Of a stretch of 37,109 nucleotides of DNA, positions 1-7,608 are shown in pieces (the stretch's first letter is position 1; every line of letters starts with the position of its first letter). The notes beneath the pieces were generated by a model that saw only the letters and a program-made list of their open reading frames with translations, was not told the DNA's origin and did not search any database. This DNA comes from Thiobacillus denitrificans (GTDB taxonomy: Bacteria > Pseudomonadota > Gammaproteobacteria > Burkholderiales > Thiobacillaceae), in contig DDRS01000041.1 in assembly GCA_002343685.1 (NCBI GenBank), positions 1 to 37,109 of the forward strand, written 5' to 3'. A program made the position numbers and the translations under genes.

Positions 1-1574
1 ACGAGCGAGCAGAACTGGAGGTTGATGCCTTCGGCTCCGGCCTCGGTGGCAATCATGACCTTGCCACGCTCCTTGAAGTGCTCGACCAGTGCCGCACGGG
101 TGTCGGCAGTCTTGGAGCCGGTGATGCGGTCGGTGCCCTCGTGGCGCTTCAGCCAGTCCTTGTAGATCGCCTGCGCACGCTGGTCGCTATTAGTGCCGTT
201 GAAGAGCACGATGCCGTCGCCGTATGGCGTGTCAGCCAGCAAGTTGAGGAGGTATTCCTGCGTGCGCCTGGACTCGGTGAAGATGATGGCCTTTCTGGCC
301 GCGCCCAAGCGATCCAGTTCTTTGAGGCCGCGATCGAGCGCGGTGAGCAGCGCCTTGCCCTTGGCGTTGTCGCGGATGTTGGTTGCCAGCATCTTGAAGT
401 GGCGCAGCTCCTCGATCTCCTGCGCGATGGCATCACGCTCGGTGCGGCTCGCTGCCTTTCTGCCCGGCTCGTGGTCTTCCCATTCGTCGGCGGTCTCGTC
501 GAGTGACTCGTAGTCCTCGTCGAGCTCGTCGGCCAGATCGGGAACCTCGGTGACTTCGTCGAGCACACCCTGAAGACGCTTGGCCATCGTCTCCAACGCA
601 CCCGCAATCGCGTGCGTGCTGGAGGCGAGCAGCTTCCACAGCACAAGTGAAATCAGTTGGCGCTGCCCCTCGGGCAGGGCCTTGAGGTTGGGGCGGCGCA
701 GATAATCGGCGACGAGCCTGGAAAGTTCCTGCTCTTCGCTCGACGGCGTGAATTCCTGGACGATGGCCTTGCGCGCCGTGTACGACACGTAGGGCTGCAC
801 CTGTTTGCGCAGGGTGCGCTTGCAGATGGGGGCCAACCGGTCACGCAGGCTGCCGAAGGATTGCTCTCTGCCAGTGAACTGCGAGCGGAAACTATCAAGG
901 TCTCCGAACACGCGGTCATCGATGAAGCTGACCAGTCCATAGAGTTCGAGCAATGAGTTCTGCAGCGGCGTCGCAGTCAGGAGCACCTTGGAGTGAACGC
1001 GCGATAGCGCCTCCTTCAGGGTCTTGGCGATGACGTTGCTGGTTTTGTAGACGTTGCGGAGGCGATGTGCTTCGTCCAGAACGACCAAGTCCCAGTCGAT
1101 GTCTTTGACATCGTCAGCCTTGGCCTTCGCGAACTGATAGGAACAGATGATCGGGCCGGAGGCGAACAGGAACGGGTTCCGCTGCTCCTGCTTGCGGATA
1201 GAGTTGTAGCTTTTGGCTTCGAGGATCAGCCCTTGCAGGCCGAACTTGTCCTGCAGCTCCTGGTGCCATTGCTTGCGCAGGTTCGCCGGAACGACGATGA
1301 GCACCTTCCGCCGCCGTTCGGCCCAGCGCTGGGAAATGACCAAACCGGCTTCGATGGTCTTGCCCAGGCCAACCTCGTCGGCGAGGATCACGCCGCGTGA
1401 GAGGGGGTTGCGGCAAGCGAAGAGCGCGGCCTCGACTTGATGGGGATTCAGATCGACTTGCGAATCGACCAAGGTCGAAGCCAGCGACTCCACAGAGTCA
1501 CCCGCCGCGCGCCGGGTCAGCAGCCAGGCATAGTACTGGCTCTGATGCGGCGTCAGAAGCGGTTGTATTGTCAA
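1..1574 (-). CDS. SNF2-family DEAD/DEAH helicase, C-terminus beyond the window
   Basis: The reading frame runs off the left edge, leaving 524 codons of the N-terminal part. Motifs seen: Walker A DEVGLGKT (residues 66-73), a DEAH box in VVLDEAH, motif III LLTATPLQN, and the start of the second RecA domain (IFTESRRTQEYL, then IATEAGAEGINLQ close to the edge). This is the RapA/SNF2-like architecture of DISARM DrmD and BREX-type helicases, ATP-driven translocases that work with a methyltransferase in phage defence. The partner genes would lie to the left, so the system type cannot be named. The proposed start is TTG at 1574, 7 nt after GGGAGG. The frame stays open to ATG 1874, but that upstream part carries a frameshifted HTH gene. 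A non-defence SNF2 ATPase is possible. Confidence 0.85.
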   Translation of the reverse strand, partial: MTIQPLLTPHQSQYYAWLLTRRAAGDSVESLASTLVDSQVDLNPHQVEAALFACRNPLSRGVILADEVGLGKTIEAGLVISQRWAERRRKVLIVVPANLRKQWHQELQDKFGLQGLILEAKSYNSIRKQEQRNPFLFASGPIICSYQFAKAKADDVKDIDWDLVVLDEAHRLRNVYKTSNVIAKTLKEALSRVHSKVLLTATPLQNSLLELYGLVSFIDDRVFGDLDSFRSQFTGREQSFGSLRDRLAPICKRTLRKQVQPYVSYTARKAIVQEFTPSSEEQELSRLVADYLRRPNLKALPEGQRQLISLVLWKLLASSTHAIAGALETMAKRLQGVLDEVTEVPDLADELDEDYESLDETADEWEDHEPGRKAASRTERDAIAQEIEELRHFKMLATNIRDNAKGKALLTALDRGLKELDRLGAARKAIIFTESRRTQEYLLNLLADTPYGDGIVLFNGTNSDQRAQAIYKDWLKRHEGTDRITGSKTADTRAALVEHFKERGKVMIATEAGAEGINLQFCSL

Positions 1575-1633
1575 CGGCGAACCTCCCTTTAGTTCTTGCC
1601 CGAGCGTGATTCGTTGGCTGGCTTGGCCCAAGC

Positions 1634-1848
1634 TCACTTCTCCCCGGCTTCTTCTTGCTGATGCCTTCGGCCATCCAGTTCGGAACGGCGGAAGCGCCAC
1701 GTGCCCCCCAACTTGAAAGCCTGGAATCTCCCCATTCTGAGCGAGGCGGTAGACCGTCTGTTTTTTCAGCTTTGACGTGTGTGGCCGCTTCGCCTTTGTC
1801 GTTTCCCGACGCTGGAATTGGTTTGCCAAAATTGGCCAATTCTCCCAT
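1634..1848 (-). pseudogene. Frameshifted excisionase-type (MerR/HTH_17) DNA-binding gene upstream of the helicase
   Basis: A typical small HTH signature is split over several frames. EAATHVK lies in the frame of ATG 1848, which has a GAGG-type RBS. LKKQTVYRLAQNGEIPGF and QVGG lie in the +1 frame. TWRFRRSELD lies in the next frame, after a run of six G at 1704-1709. A third shift would restore WMAEGISKKKPG. The intact family is 70-100 aa and binds DNA through a winged helix. Single-base insertions in an A run and a G run would explain two of the three shifts, so either real decay or homopolymer sequencing error is possible. If intact it would probably regulate the helicase operon just downstream. 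The 3' end is uncertain. Confidence 0.5.
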
Positions 1849-2359
1849 CTTTCCGCCTCATCGACATAGATCATTCGCGCGCTTCGAGACTCCGAGATGC
1901 GTCTGCACGCTGTAGCATCGTTAGCTTCCATGACTCGATTGGTAGCGAACGTGATGTTCGCGCCAACGACTATCTCAGCGGCAGGCGGCGAAATTCAGGG
2001 CGCTTGCCCTCCAGGGGATCGGCTCGAAGCCCATCCCCGCCGCGCTATGCTTGGCCCCCTTCACAATTCACCGAACAGGCTGCGCCTAATCGGCGCAAGA
2101 CGTCATGCACCGTCGAATCTGGTCTCGTGCATAGGCCGCTGTCTACCGCAACGTTCCGGCACGTCATGGCGACGCCACTCCTGAAGGGCATGACCGCATC
2201 ACCGACCGGATAGGCAGCGCGGCTTGGCGCACGCCGCACGCCCGTCAACCCCCTGCCCGCGCCGGCTTCGCCCGTGTTGGGGGTGTGACGACCGCGCTTT
2301 GCACGTGTGCCTGAATCGCAGCGCTCCGATCGGGAGCGTCCATTCAAGGAGTTGCGATC
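1849..2359. other. Intergenic region between the defence genes and the ICE backbone
   Basis: I see no convincing gene in this 0.5 kb. Short open frames lack family features. A small inverted repeat (CGCTCC at 2322-2327, GGAGCG at 2333-2338) lies just before the ribosome-binding site AAGGAG of the first DUF2958 gene. The stretch separates leftward defence genes from rightward backbone genes, so promoters for both directions are expected, but none matches consensus clearly. Confidence 0.5.
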
Positions 2360-2704
2360 ATGAACCTCATCACCGAAACACTGCGCGAAAAATTGCTGGC
2401 CAACGGCCGGCAGTCCCTCGACAACGACAACTTCGATCCACTGCCTGTGGTCAAGCTGTTCACCCCGGACGCGGGCGCGACCTGGCTGCTCACCGAGATC
2501 GACCCGGATGACCACGACCATGCCTTCGGGCTCTGCGACCTGGGACAGGGTTTTCCGGAACTGGGTTATGTGAGCCTGGCCGAACTGCAATCGGTGCGTG
2601 GCCGACTTGGCCTTTCGATCGAACGAGACCTGCACTTCATTGCGACGAAGCCGATCAGCGCCTATGCGCGTGAAGCGCGGCTCGCGGAGCGCATCGTGAC
2701 GTAG
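2360..2704 (+). CDS. DUF2958 family protein, copy 1
   Basis: 114 aa, full length for the DUF2958 family, small proteins of unknown function common on conjugative elements. The core DPLPVVKLFTPDAGATWLLT is followed by EIDPDD and a C-terminal YAREARLAERI. A second, diverged copy lies at 3339-3686 with the same core, so the pair probably arose by duplication. Start ATG 2360 has AAGGAG eight bases upstream. A good hairpin terminator follows the stop. No catalytic motif is visible and no function is assigned. Confidence 0.85.
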   Translation: MNLITETLREKLLANGRQSLDNDNFDPLPVVKLFTPDAGATWLLTEIDPDDHDHAFGLCDLGQGFPELGYVSLAELQSVRGRLGLSIERDLHFIATKPISAYAREARLAERIVT

Positions 2705-2713
2705 CCGTCACGC

Positions 2714-2741
2714 GGGCGCTGCCGCTGGGCAGCGCCCTTTT
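2714..2741 (+). terminator. Rho-independent terminator after DUF2958 copy 1
   Basis: A perfect 10-bp stem, GGGCGCTGCC (2714-2723) and GGCAGCGCCC (2728-2737), with a GCTG loop, is followed by TTTT. It lies between the DUF2958 gene and the convergent XRE gene and could stop transcripts from both sides. Confidence 0.8.
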
Positions 2742-2746
2742 CTCAC

Positions 2747-3034
2747 TTATTTTCCCTTCTTGGCCTGGATGGCGGCCAGCTCGCGCCGCACGCGCTCGAT
2801 GACTTCGCTCACCCCCTTGCTGTCGCCGCCATAGGCCAGCGTCAGCAGCGTGAGCGGATGCACGTCCAAGACCTCGCACAGCTCAGCGACCTTGCTCAAG
2901 GTCGGGCTTTTCAGGCCGCGTTCGAGCGAACTCATGTACGTGCGGCTCGACACGTCCGAGAAAGCTTCCTGGCTGAGGCCACGGGCTTTTCTGACCATCT
3001 TGAGCGCCGCAGGAAATGAGTTCTTCGATGTCAT
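2747..3034 (-). CDS. XRE-family helix-turn-helix regulator
   Basis: 95 aa. The N-terminal two thirds is a Cro/CI-type HTH: LKMVRKARGLSQEAFSDVSS, then RTYMSSLERGLKSPTLSKV (about residues 11-55), with the usual LDVHPLTLLTLA third helix. The C-terminus is a short charged helix. ATG 3034 is chosen; a TTG one codon upstream is an alternative, and the ribosome site is weak. It sits between the two DUF2958 paralogues and is read against them. A 12-bp palindrome at 3074-3085, upstream of its start, is a candidate operator for autoregulation. Confidence 0.85.
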   Translation of the reverse strand: MTSKNSFPAALKMVRKARGLSQEAFSDVSSRTYMSSLERGLKSPTLSKVAELCEVLDVHPLTLLTLAYGGDSKGVSEVIERVRRELAAIQAKKGK

Positions 3035-3073
3035 CAAATCGTTTCTTGTAAAACGACGATGACACCTGATGGC

Positions 3074-3085
3074 GCCCTATAGGGC
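3074..3085. promoter_or_regulatory. Palindrome upstream of the XRE gene, candidate operator
   Basis: GCCCTATAGGGC is a perfect 12-bp palindrome 40 bp upstream of the XRE start, in the divergent region before the second DUF2958 gene. TATAG-rich sequence next to it (3090s) could be a -10 element. Assignment as the XRE binding site is inferred from position only. The rest of 3035-3338 holds no convincing gene. Confidence 0.4.
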
Positions 3086-3338
3086 TACAATCTATAGTGT
3101 TCATTTGACAGTCTTCCCGGCTGGAACTTGTCACGGGTGTGTCTATGCTGAAAACCGTTTTTTCTGAAACCATAGGTTCCGTCCCTACGCATTCGTCGAC
3201 TCGTGCATCCACGGATTCGGTGGAATCCGCTTTGGCAATTTGGCGCAGAAGCGTATTTTCACTGTCACGCTTTGGCGCATCAGCACGTTTGCGCAGAACC
3301 AACGCCCCGTTGACCGTGGCCACTTGCGCGCAGCGACC

Positions 3339-3686
3339 ATGAATCCACTCATCACCGATGACCAACGTGCCCAACTGTTGGACAACGGCGCTGCCGCCGC
3401 GCGCGGCGAGCAGCGCGACCCATTGCCAGTCGTCAAGCTGTTCACGCTGGATGCGCACGCAACCTGGCTCTTGACCGAACTCGATCCCGACGATGGCGAC
3501 ACCGCCTTCGGCCTGATCGACCTCGGCATGGGCACGCCAGAACTCGCCCACGTGCGACTCTCCGTCCTGGAAAGCATTTGTGGGCCACGGAACCTGGCCG
3601 TTGCACGCGATCTGCATTTCACGCCAAGGCGGCGACTGTCTGAATATGCCCGGCTGGCTCGGGCCGACGGATCGATCACCGACTGA
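3339..3686 (+). CDS. DUF2958 family protein, copy 2
   Basis: 115 aa with the same core as copy 1: DPLPVVKLFTLDAHATWLLT, then ELDPDDGDTAFGLIDLG, and the C-terminal RLSEYARLARADGS. An open frame extends to 3240, but family alignment starts at MNPLITDDQR, so ATG 3339 is chosen. The stop codon overlaps a perfect inverted repeat (3669-3693). Function is unknown. The pair of paralogues around an XRE gene suggests duplication within the element. Confidence 0.85.
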   Translation: MNPLITDDQRAQLLDNGAAAARGEQRDPLPVVKLFTLDAHATWLLTELDPDDGDTAFGLIDLGMGTPELAHVRLSVLESICGPRNLAVARDLHFTPRRRLSEYARLARADGSITD

Positions 3687-3718
3687 TCGATCCCTGATGG
3701 CCCGTCGCTGGCGGGCCA
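3669..3718 (+). terminator. Two consecutive hairpins at the end of DUF2958 copy 2
   Basis: The first is GGATCGATCA (3669-3678) and TGATCGATCC (3684-3693) with a 5-nt loop, and contains the stop codon. The second is TGGCCCG (3698-3704) and CGGGCCA (3712-3718). There is no T tract, so termination is only possible. The remaining gap to 3896 shows no gene. Confidence 0.4.
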
Positions 3719-3896
3719 CTCCATGCGATGCCACAACGGCTCGCATTGCGTCTTCTTGGGTCTGGGTCCAGACCTTTTTTGTATTGATCGCCACTCAGTA
3801 CAGCAACGGCGCAACGCTGTCACAAATAGTGCGAATGCCCGGCCCGTTGTCGGCCACCTTGTCGATTGATTTCCTTCCATCCGAGGAGGTTTCGCC

Positions 3897-4706
3897 ATGG
3901 CAGATTCGAGCGCCGTTCACTGGCATCCCAGCGCAGCATACCTGTACGTCCTGCATCTGGACGGCCCCGCGCTGGCTTGGGAATACCTGCGGCGCAACCC
4001 GGAATACCGTCGCGCCTGGCAACAACACCGGCACCGCCCGGAGCACGAAGCGCATCGCTGGGGCTTGCGCCTGCTGGAGAACCCCGCGCGCGATGCGCGC
4101 GACGCGCACCCCGACTGGTTCCCTGATCCATCCTCGGTAGTCCAAGTCTATCCCGATGCTGATCCCACGGCCGATGCGCTGCCGTTCCAGCTCTGGCGCT
4201 TCCCCGGCCGCAAGCACCTGACGCACGACGGCAAACGCCTGGTGCTGACCATCCAGTTCATCGACCACATGCTGCGCATGGCGATATCGCCCGCACTGGA
4301 AGACGGCATGGCTTACGCTTATGCCGTCCGCGCCGGTTGCCAGCTCCGCGAGCGCTGGCGCGCAATCGAAGCCGAGCTGGCGATGCTCGACGCAGCCATC
4401 GCACGCCGCACCGCGATCGCCACGGGCAGGCCAGGCCGCACGCCAATGCTCCACATGTGCACCCTGCAGGCGCTCGACGGCATGCTGGCAGGCGCCTCTC
4501 AGCGCGGCGTGGCCGAAGTCTTGTTCGGCATCACCACGGTCGCCGAGCGCTGGTACGACGACAGCGATCTGCGTGCCCAAGTTCGCCGCCTCATCCGGCG
4601 CGGGCAAACGCTCATGGGAGGCGAATACCGCCGCCTGCTGCAACCGGCAGCGCAGCACAGGGACGTTAGCACGAACGCGCAAAACGTCCCTGCGCAGAAC
4701 GCCTGA
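3897..4706 (+). CDS. DUF6499/DUF2285 domain protein, ICE transcriptional regulator type
   Basis: 269 aa. The N-terminus WHPSAAYLYVLHLDGPALAW followed by EYLRRNPEYRRAW (residues 9-41) is the DUF6499-type region. The middle contains RFPGRKHLTHDGKRLVLTI and the C-terminal third (LHMCTLQALDGMLAGASQRG, then FGITTVAERWYDDSDLRAQV) is DUF2285, which looks like an HTH fold. Such proteins occur near the replication and transfer modules of many beta- and gammaproteobacterial ICEs and are annotated as regulators; the target is not known. ATG 3897 has a strong GAGGAGG ribosome site. The AlpA-like gene follows 70 bp downstream, so both may be one unit with repA. Confidence 0.85.
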   Translation: MADSSAVHWHPSAAYLYVLHLDGPALAWEYLRRNPEYRRAWQQHRHRPEHEAHRWGLRLLENPARDARDAHPDWFPDPSSVVQVYPDADPTADALPFQLWRFPGRKHLTHDGKRLVLTIQFIDHMLRMAISPALEDGMAYAYAVRAGCQLRERWRAIEAELAMLDAAIARRTAIATGRPGRTPMLHMCTLQALDGMLAGASQRGVAEVLFGITTVAERWYDDSDLRAQVRRLIRRGQTLMGGEYRRLLQPAAQHRDVSTNAQNVPAQNA

Positions 4707-4776
4707 CTTTTCCGAGACTGCTTCCATCCGGTGGCGATTGCCTCGTCGCCGATCTTGACCGATGGAGGCCCATGCC

Positions 4777-5076
4777 ATGAGACCCGCACCGTTACGGCCG
4801 TATTCCGTACCCGCTGCCACCCAGCAGTCTGCCCAATCCACACAGTCTGCGCGCTACCTGACTAACAACGAAGCCGCCGAGTTCCTGCGGCTGTCGCCGC
4901 GCACGCTGGAGAAACAGCGCGTCATCGGCGGCGGGCCGCGCTTTCGCAAATTCGGCCGGCGCGTGATGTACGCCATCGCCGACCTCGAAGCGTGGGCCGA
5001 CGCGCGCAGCTTCGAGATGACCTCTGATCCGCTGTACACCGAACAACACGCCGCGCGCCGTTCCGGCTCGCGCTGA
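4777..5076 (+). CDS. AlpA/excisionase-type helix-turn-helix protein
   Basis: 99 aa. Residues 27-75 form a winged-helix HTH: YLTNNEAAEFLRLSPRTLEK, then GGGPRFRKFGRRVMYAIADL with the closing EAWADAR. This is the MerR-like HTH_17 fold of AlpA regulators and excisionases. An in-frame ATG at 4762 exists, but GGAGG at 4764-4768 sits eight bases before ATG 4777, which decides the start. The gene lies directly upstream of repA, where such proteins often control replication or excision genes. No target site was identified. Confidence 0.85.
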   Translation: MRPAPLRPYSVPAATQQSAQSTQSARYLTNNEAAEFLRLSPRTLEKQRVIGGGPRFRKFGRRVMYAIADLEAWADARSFEMTSDPLYTEQHAARRSGSR

Positions 5077-5098
5077 TCGGCGATGGACACCGTCACCG

Positions 5099-5992
5099 AT
5101 GACCATCGGGCGCGACCCGCAGCGCGAGCAGCTCGAACTGTTCCATGCTTTCTCGGGCGAACTGCCAGCGCGCGATGCGCAGGACCTGATGGCCTATCCG
5201 TTCTTCTCGCTGGCCAAGAGCAAGCGCACGGCGCCGATCGACTTTCGCACTGGCAGCGTGACGGTGCGGGTCGAAGGCACGGTCGAACATGGCATCGCGA
5301 CGATCTGGGATGCCGACATTCTGATCTGGGCCGCGAGCCAGATCGTCGAGGCGCGCGATGCAGGAATTCGCTCGTCACGGCTGATGGCGGCCACACCCTA
5401 CGAAATCCTGCGCTTCATCGGTCGCGGCACGTCGCTGCACGACTACCAGCGCCTCAAGGCGGCGCTGGATCGTTTGCAGTCGACGAGCGTGGCCACCTCG
5501 ATTCGCCAACCCAATACGCGGCGTCTGCACCGCTTCTCGTGGATCAACGAGTGGAAGGAACGCGCCGACGGCCAGGGCCGGCCGCTGGGCATCGAGCTGA
5601 TCCTGCCGGACTGGTTCTATGCCGGGGTGCTCGACGAGAGTCTGGTATTGACCATCGACGCCAACTACTTCCGCCTGACCGGCGGCATCGAGCGCTGGCT
5701 GTACCGGCTGGTGCGCAAGCACGGAGGCTGGCAGCGCGACGGCTGGCGCTTCGATTTTCCGCAGCTGCACCGAAAATCGGGCAGCCTGGCGCGCTTCACC
5801 GACTTCGCCTACGACCTGCGCTGTATCGTGGCGCGCCAACCCCTGCCGGGCTACACGCTCGCCGTCCTGCGGCCGAGGCATGGGCCGGAAGTGTTGACCT
5901 TCCGCGCCGTGCCGTCCACGGCACCGCTTCGGCCCGGTGGCAGCTTTGGTGCCGCCCATGGTGCCAACAGCGTGCCTGTGGAAAAGCGGTGA
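5099..5992 (+). CDS. repA: Replication initiator protein A (RPA family)
   Basis: 297 aa, normal length for the RPA replication-initiator family found on plasmids and Tn4371-like ICEs. Recognisable stretches are DLMAYPFFSLAKSKR, IWDADILIWAASQIVEAR, the tandem winged-helix part around LHDYQRLKAALDRLQSTSV, and GGIERWLYRLVRKHGG. It would bind iterons and open the origin; three iterons start 7 bp after the stop codon. ATG 5099 is chosen because an ATG at 5083 is out of frame; the ribosome site is weak. In an ICE this suggests transient autonomous replication after excision. Confidence 0.9.
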   Translation: MTIGRDPQREQLELFHAFSGELPARDAQDLMAYPFFSLAKSKRTAPIDFRTGSVTVRVEGTVEHGIATIWDADILIWAASQIVEARDAGIRSSRLMAATPYEILRFIGRGTSLHDYQRLKAALDRLQSTSVATSIRQPNTRRLHRFSWINEWKERADGQGRPLGIELILPDWFYAGVLDESLVLTIDANYFRLTGGIERWLYRLVRKHGGWQRDGWRFDFPQLHRKSGSLARFTDFAYDLRCIVARQPLPGYTLAVLRPRHGPEVLTFRAVPSTAPLRPGGSFGAAHGANSVPVEKR

Positions 5993-5998
5993 ATCCGC

Positions 5999-6058
5999 TC
6001 GTGCTATCAGGCGTGGAAATCCTCGTGCTATCAGGCGCAGCGCTGTCGTGCTATCAGG
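5999..6058 (+). repeat. Three direct repeats (iterons) downstream of repA
   Basis: TCGTGCTATCAGG occurs at 5999-6011, 6023-6035 and 6046-6058, with 24- and 23-bp periods. The first two copies share CTCGTGCTATCAGGCG. Periodicity near two helical turns directly behind an initiator gene is typical for RepA-binding iterons. Confidence 0.8.
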
Positions 6059-6172
6059 AGTACGGATCGACCGAAACACCTTATTCGGCGCGGATTTCGG
6101 TGTCTCTTAACTTAGGTTCTAACTTTGAATCTATAAAACTAACGATAAAAAGACCCTGCGCGCTGTGGATAA
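5999..6172. other. oriV: Putative replication origin (iterons, AT-rich region, DnaA box)
   Basis: Order seen: three iterons (5999-6058), an AT-rich segment at about 6105-6155 that stands out from the GC-rich backbone, then TGTGGATAA at 6164-6172, the exact complement of the DnaA box TTATCCACA. This is the usual order of a theta-type origin and lies between repA and parA. Function in replication is inferred from architecture. Confidence 0.65.
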
Positions 6173-6197
6173 ACCTGCGCGCGAAAGGCAGCGCATC

Positions 6198-6836
6198 ATG
6201 ATCATCGCGCTGCTCAACCAGAAAGGCGGGGTCGGCAAAACGACGCTCGCCACGCACATCGCGGGTGAGTTGGCCATGCAAGGCAGCTCGGTGATCCTGC
6301 TCGATGCCGATCCGCAAGGTTCGGCACTCGATTGGACCCAGCGTCGCAGTCAGAATGGTTTGCCAAGATTGTTCAGCGCCGTAGGTCTGGCAAGGGAAAC
6401 CTTGCATCAGGAAGCGCCAGAACTGGCCAGGCGCAGCGATCACATCATCATGGATGGCCCACCCCGAATTGCCGCCCTCGCGCGCTCCGCGCTGCTCGCG
6501 GCGGACCTGGTGTTAATTCCCGTTCAGCCCAGTCCCTACGACGTATGGGCCAGCGCCGAGATGGTGTCGCTGATCCGCGAAGCGCAGGTGTTCCGGCCAG
6601 CGCTGCGCGCGGCCTTCGTCATCAACCGGCGGGTCAGCACCACAGTGATCGGACGCGAGGCACGCAGTGCGCTCGCCGATCAACCTTTGCCATCGCTGTT
6701 GTCGGAAGTTCGCCAGCGTATCGTGTTCGCCGACAGCGTGGCCAGGGGGCAGCTCGCTCGCGAACTCGACGCAGATAGCAATGCCGCGCGTGACATCGCG
6801 GCGCTCGCCGCTGAAGTATTGAGGATGGTGCCATGA
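6198..6836 (+). CDS. parA: ParA-family partition ATPase
   Basis: 212 aa. The deviant Walker A KGGVGKTT (residues 9-16) and LLDADPQGSALDW (about 34-46) mark a MinD/ParA P-loop ATPase; IIMDGPPR is the Walker B region. The size matches short plasmid-type ParA proteins, which segregate or stabilise low-copy replicons using nucleoid-bound ATPase cycling. The frame is open from GTG 6165 inside the DnaA box, but ATG 6198 with GAAAGG ten bases upstream gives the family N-terminus MIIALLNQKGG. The next gene overlaps by ATGA and is its likely partner. Confidence 0.9.
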   Translation: MIIALLNQKGGVGKTTLATHIAGELAMQGSSVILLDADPQGSALDWTQRRSQNGLPRLFSAVGLARETLHQEAPELARRSDHIIMDGPPRIAALARSALLAADLVLIPVQPSPYDVWASAEMVSLIREAQVFRPALRAAFVINRRVSTTVIGREARSALADQPLPSLLSEVRQRIVFADSVARGQLARELDADSNAARDIAALAAEVLRMVP

Positions 6837-7075
6837 AGAATGGGAAACGCGTCGCCATCGGTGCGCGTCCGCCAGCCAATCCGCAGGCCGACGCCTGGGT
6901 GCGCCAGGGCGATGGTGCAGACATCGGAAAAACCGATCTCTACACCGCCCGCTTGACCCTCGACGTGACGCCGGCGCTGCGCGCCCGCATCAAGATCGAG
7001 GCCTTCACACGCGGCGTCACGGTCGCCGAGATGCTGCGTGCACTGCTGGAAGATGAATTCCCGGAGAAGCCGTAA
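6833..7075 (+). CDS. Small ribbon-helix-helix-like partition partner
   Basis: 80 aa, overlapping parA by ATGA. The C-terminal half (LYTARLTLDVTPALRARIKI, then EAFTRGVTVAEMLRALLEDE) fits a ribbon-helix-helix DNA-binding domain. Small RHH proteins directly after short ParA ATPases commonly act as the centromere-binding component, so a ParB-like role is inferred. The N-terminus is basic and probably flexible. The following gene starts at its stop codon, so translational coupling is likely. Confidence 0.75.
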   Translation: MKNGKRVAIGARPPANPQADAWVRQGDGADIGKTDLYTARLTLDVTPALRARIKIEAFTRGVTVAEMLRALLEDEFPEKP

Positions 7076-7608
7076 TGAACGCAGTCCAACAGGCCGCGAG
7101 CGAGCGCCTTCCCACGCCGCGCACCGTGCTATCGAGCGTTGCGAACGACACACCACTGACGCGCGTTTCGCTGGCATTCGTCGAACACCGGATCAACCTC
7201 TATCTGCGCTTCGGCCATCCAGTGCGCGAGCTGCGACTGGACCGCTGGCGGAGCAGTGCGATCTTCACACCGGCGGCGGTGTTCTGTCGGGTGCGCTGGG
7301 AGTCCAATGACTACGGTACGACGCGCTGGCAGCTCATGGTTTTGCAGGCCTGCACACCGTTCGACGACATTCAGCGCATCGCCGGCATCCAGCCGGGCGC
7401 GCGCCTGCTGCTGTGCGCCGAAGGCGAACAGCAAGTGCAGTCGGTGCTGCCACATATCGACGCCATCGAAGCGCTCGGTATCGATCCGGCAGCGGTGTCG
7501 CCCGCGTACTGGCGCACGCTGGGCAACCGGCTAGCCGCGCGCCTGCCACTGCCGGTCTACACCGCCGAACGGCATGCGGCCTACCTCGCAGGCGAGGTGT
7601 TGCGATGA
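7075..7608 (+). CDS. DUF2840 family protein
   Basis: 177 aa. Recognised as DUF2840 from the order LTRVSLAFVEHRINLYLRFG, then RWRSSAIFTPAAVFCRVRWE and YGTTRWQLMVLQA. This family is found almost only between the partition genes and traF of ICEs, as here. Its start overlaps the preceding stop and its stop overlaps the traF start (ATGA), so the genes form one operon. Function is unknown. Confidence 0.85.
   Translation: MNAVQQAASERLPTPRTVLSSVANDTPLTRVSLAFVEHRINLYLRFGHPVRELRLDRWRSSAIFTPAAVFCRVRWESNDYGTTRWQLMVLQACTPFDDIQRIAGIQPGARLLLCAEGEQQVQSVLPHIDAIEALGIDPAAVSPAYWRTLGNRLAARLPLPVYTAERHAAYLAGEVLR

Noticed and set aside
3105..3143. TTGACA at 3105-3110 as a -35 element
   Set aside because: No acceptable -10 hexamer at 16-18 bp; TTGTCA is too poor.
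2883..4841. Long minus-strand open frames (about 300 and 350 codons) opposite DUF2958 copy 2 and the DUF2285 gene
   Set aside because: They mirror GC-rich coding sequence, show no family motif, and the plus-strand genes have ribosome sites and known domains.
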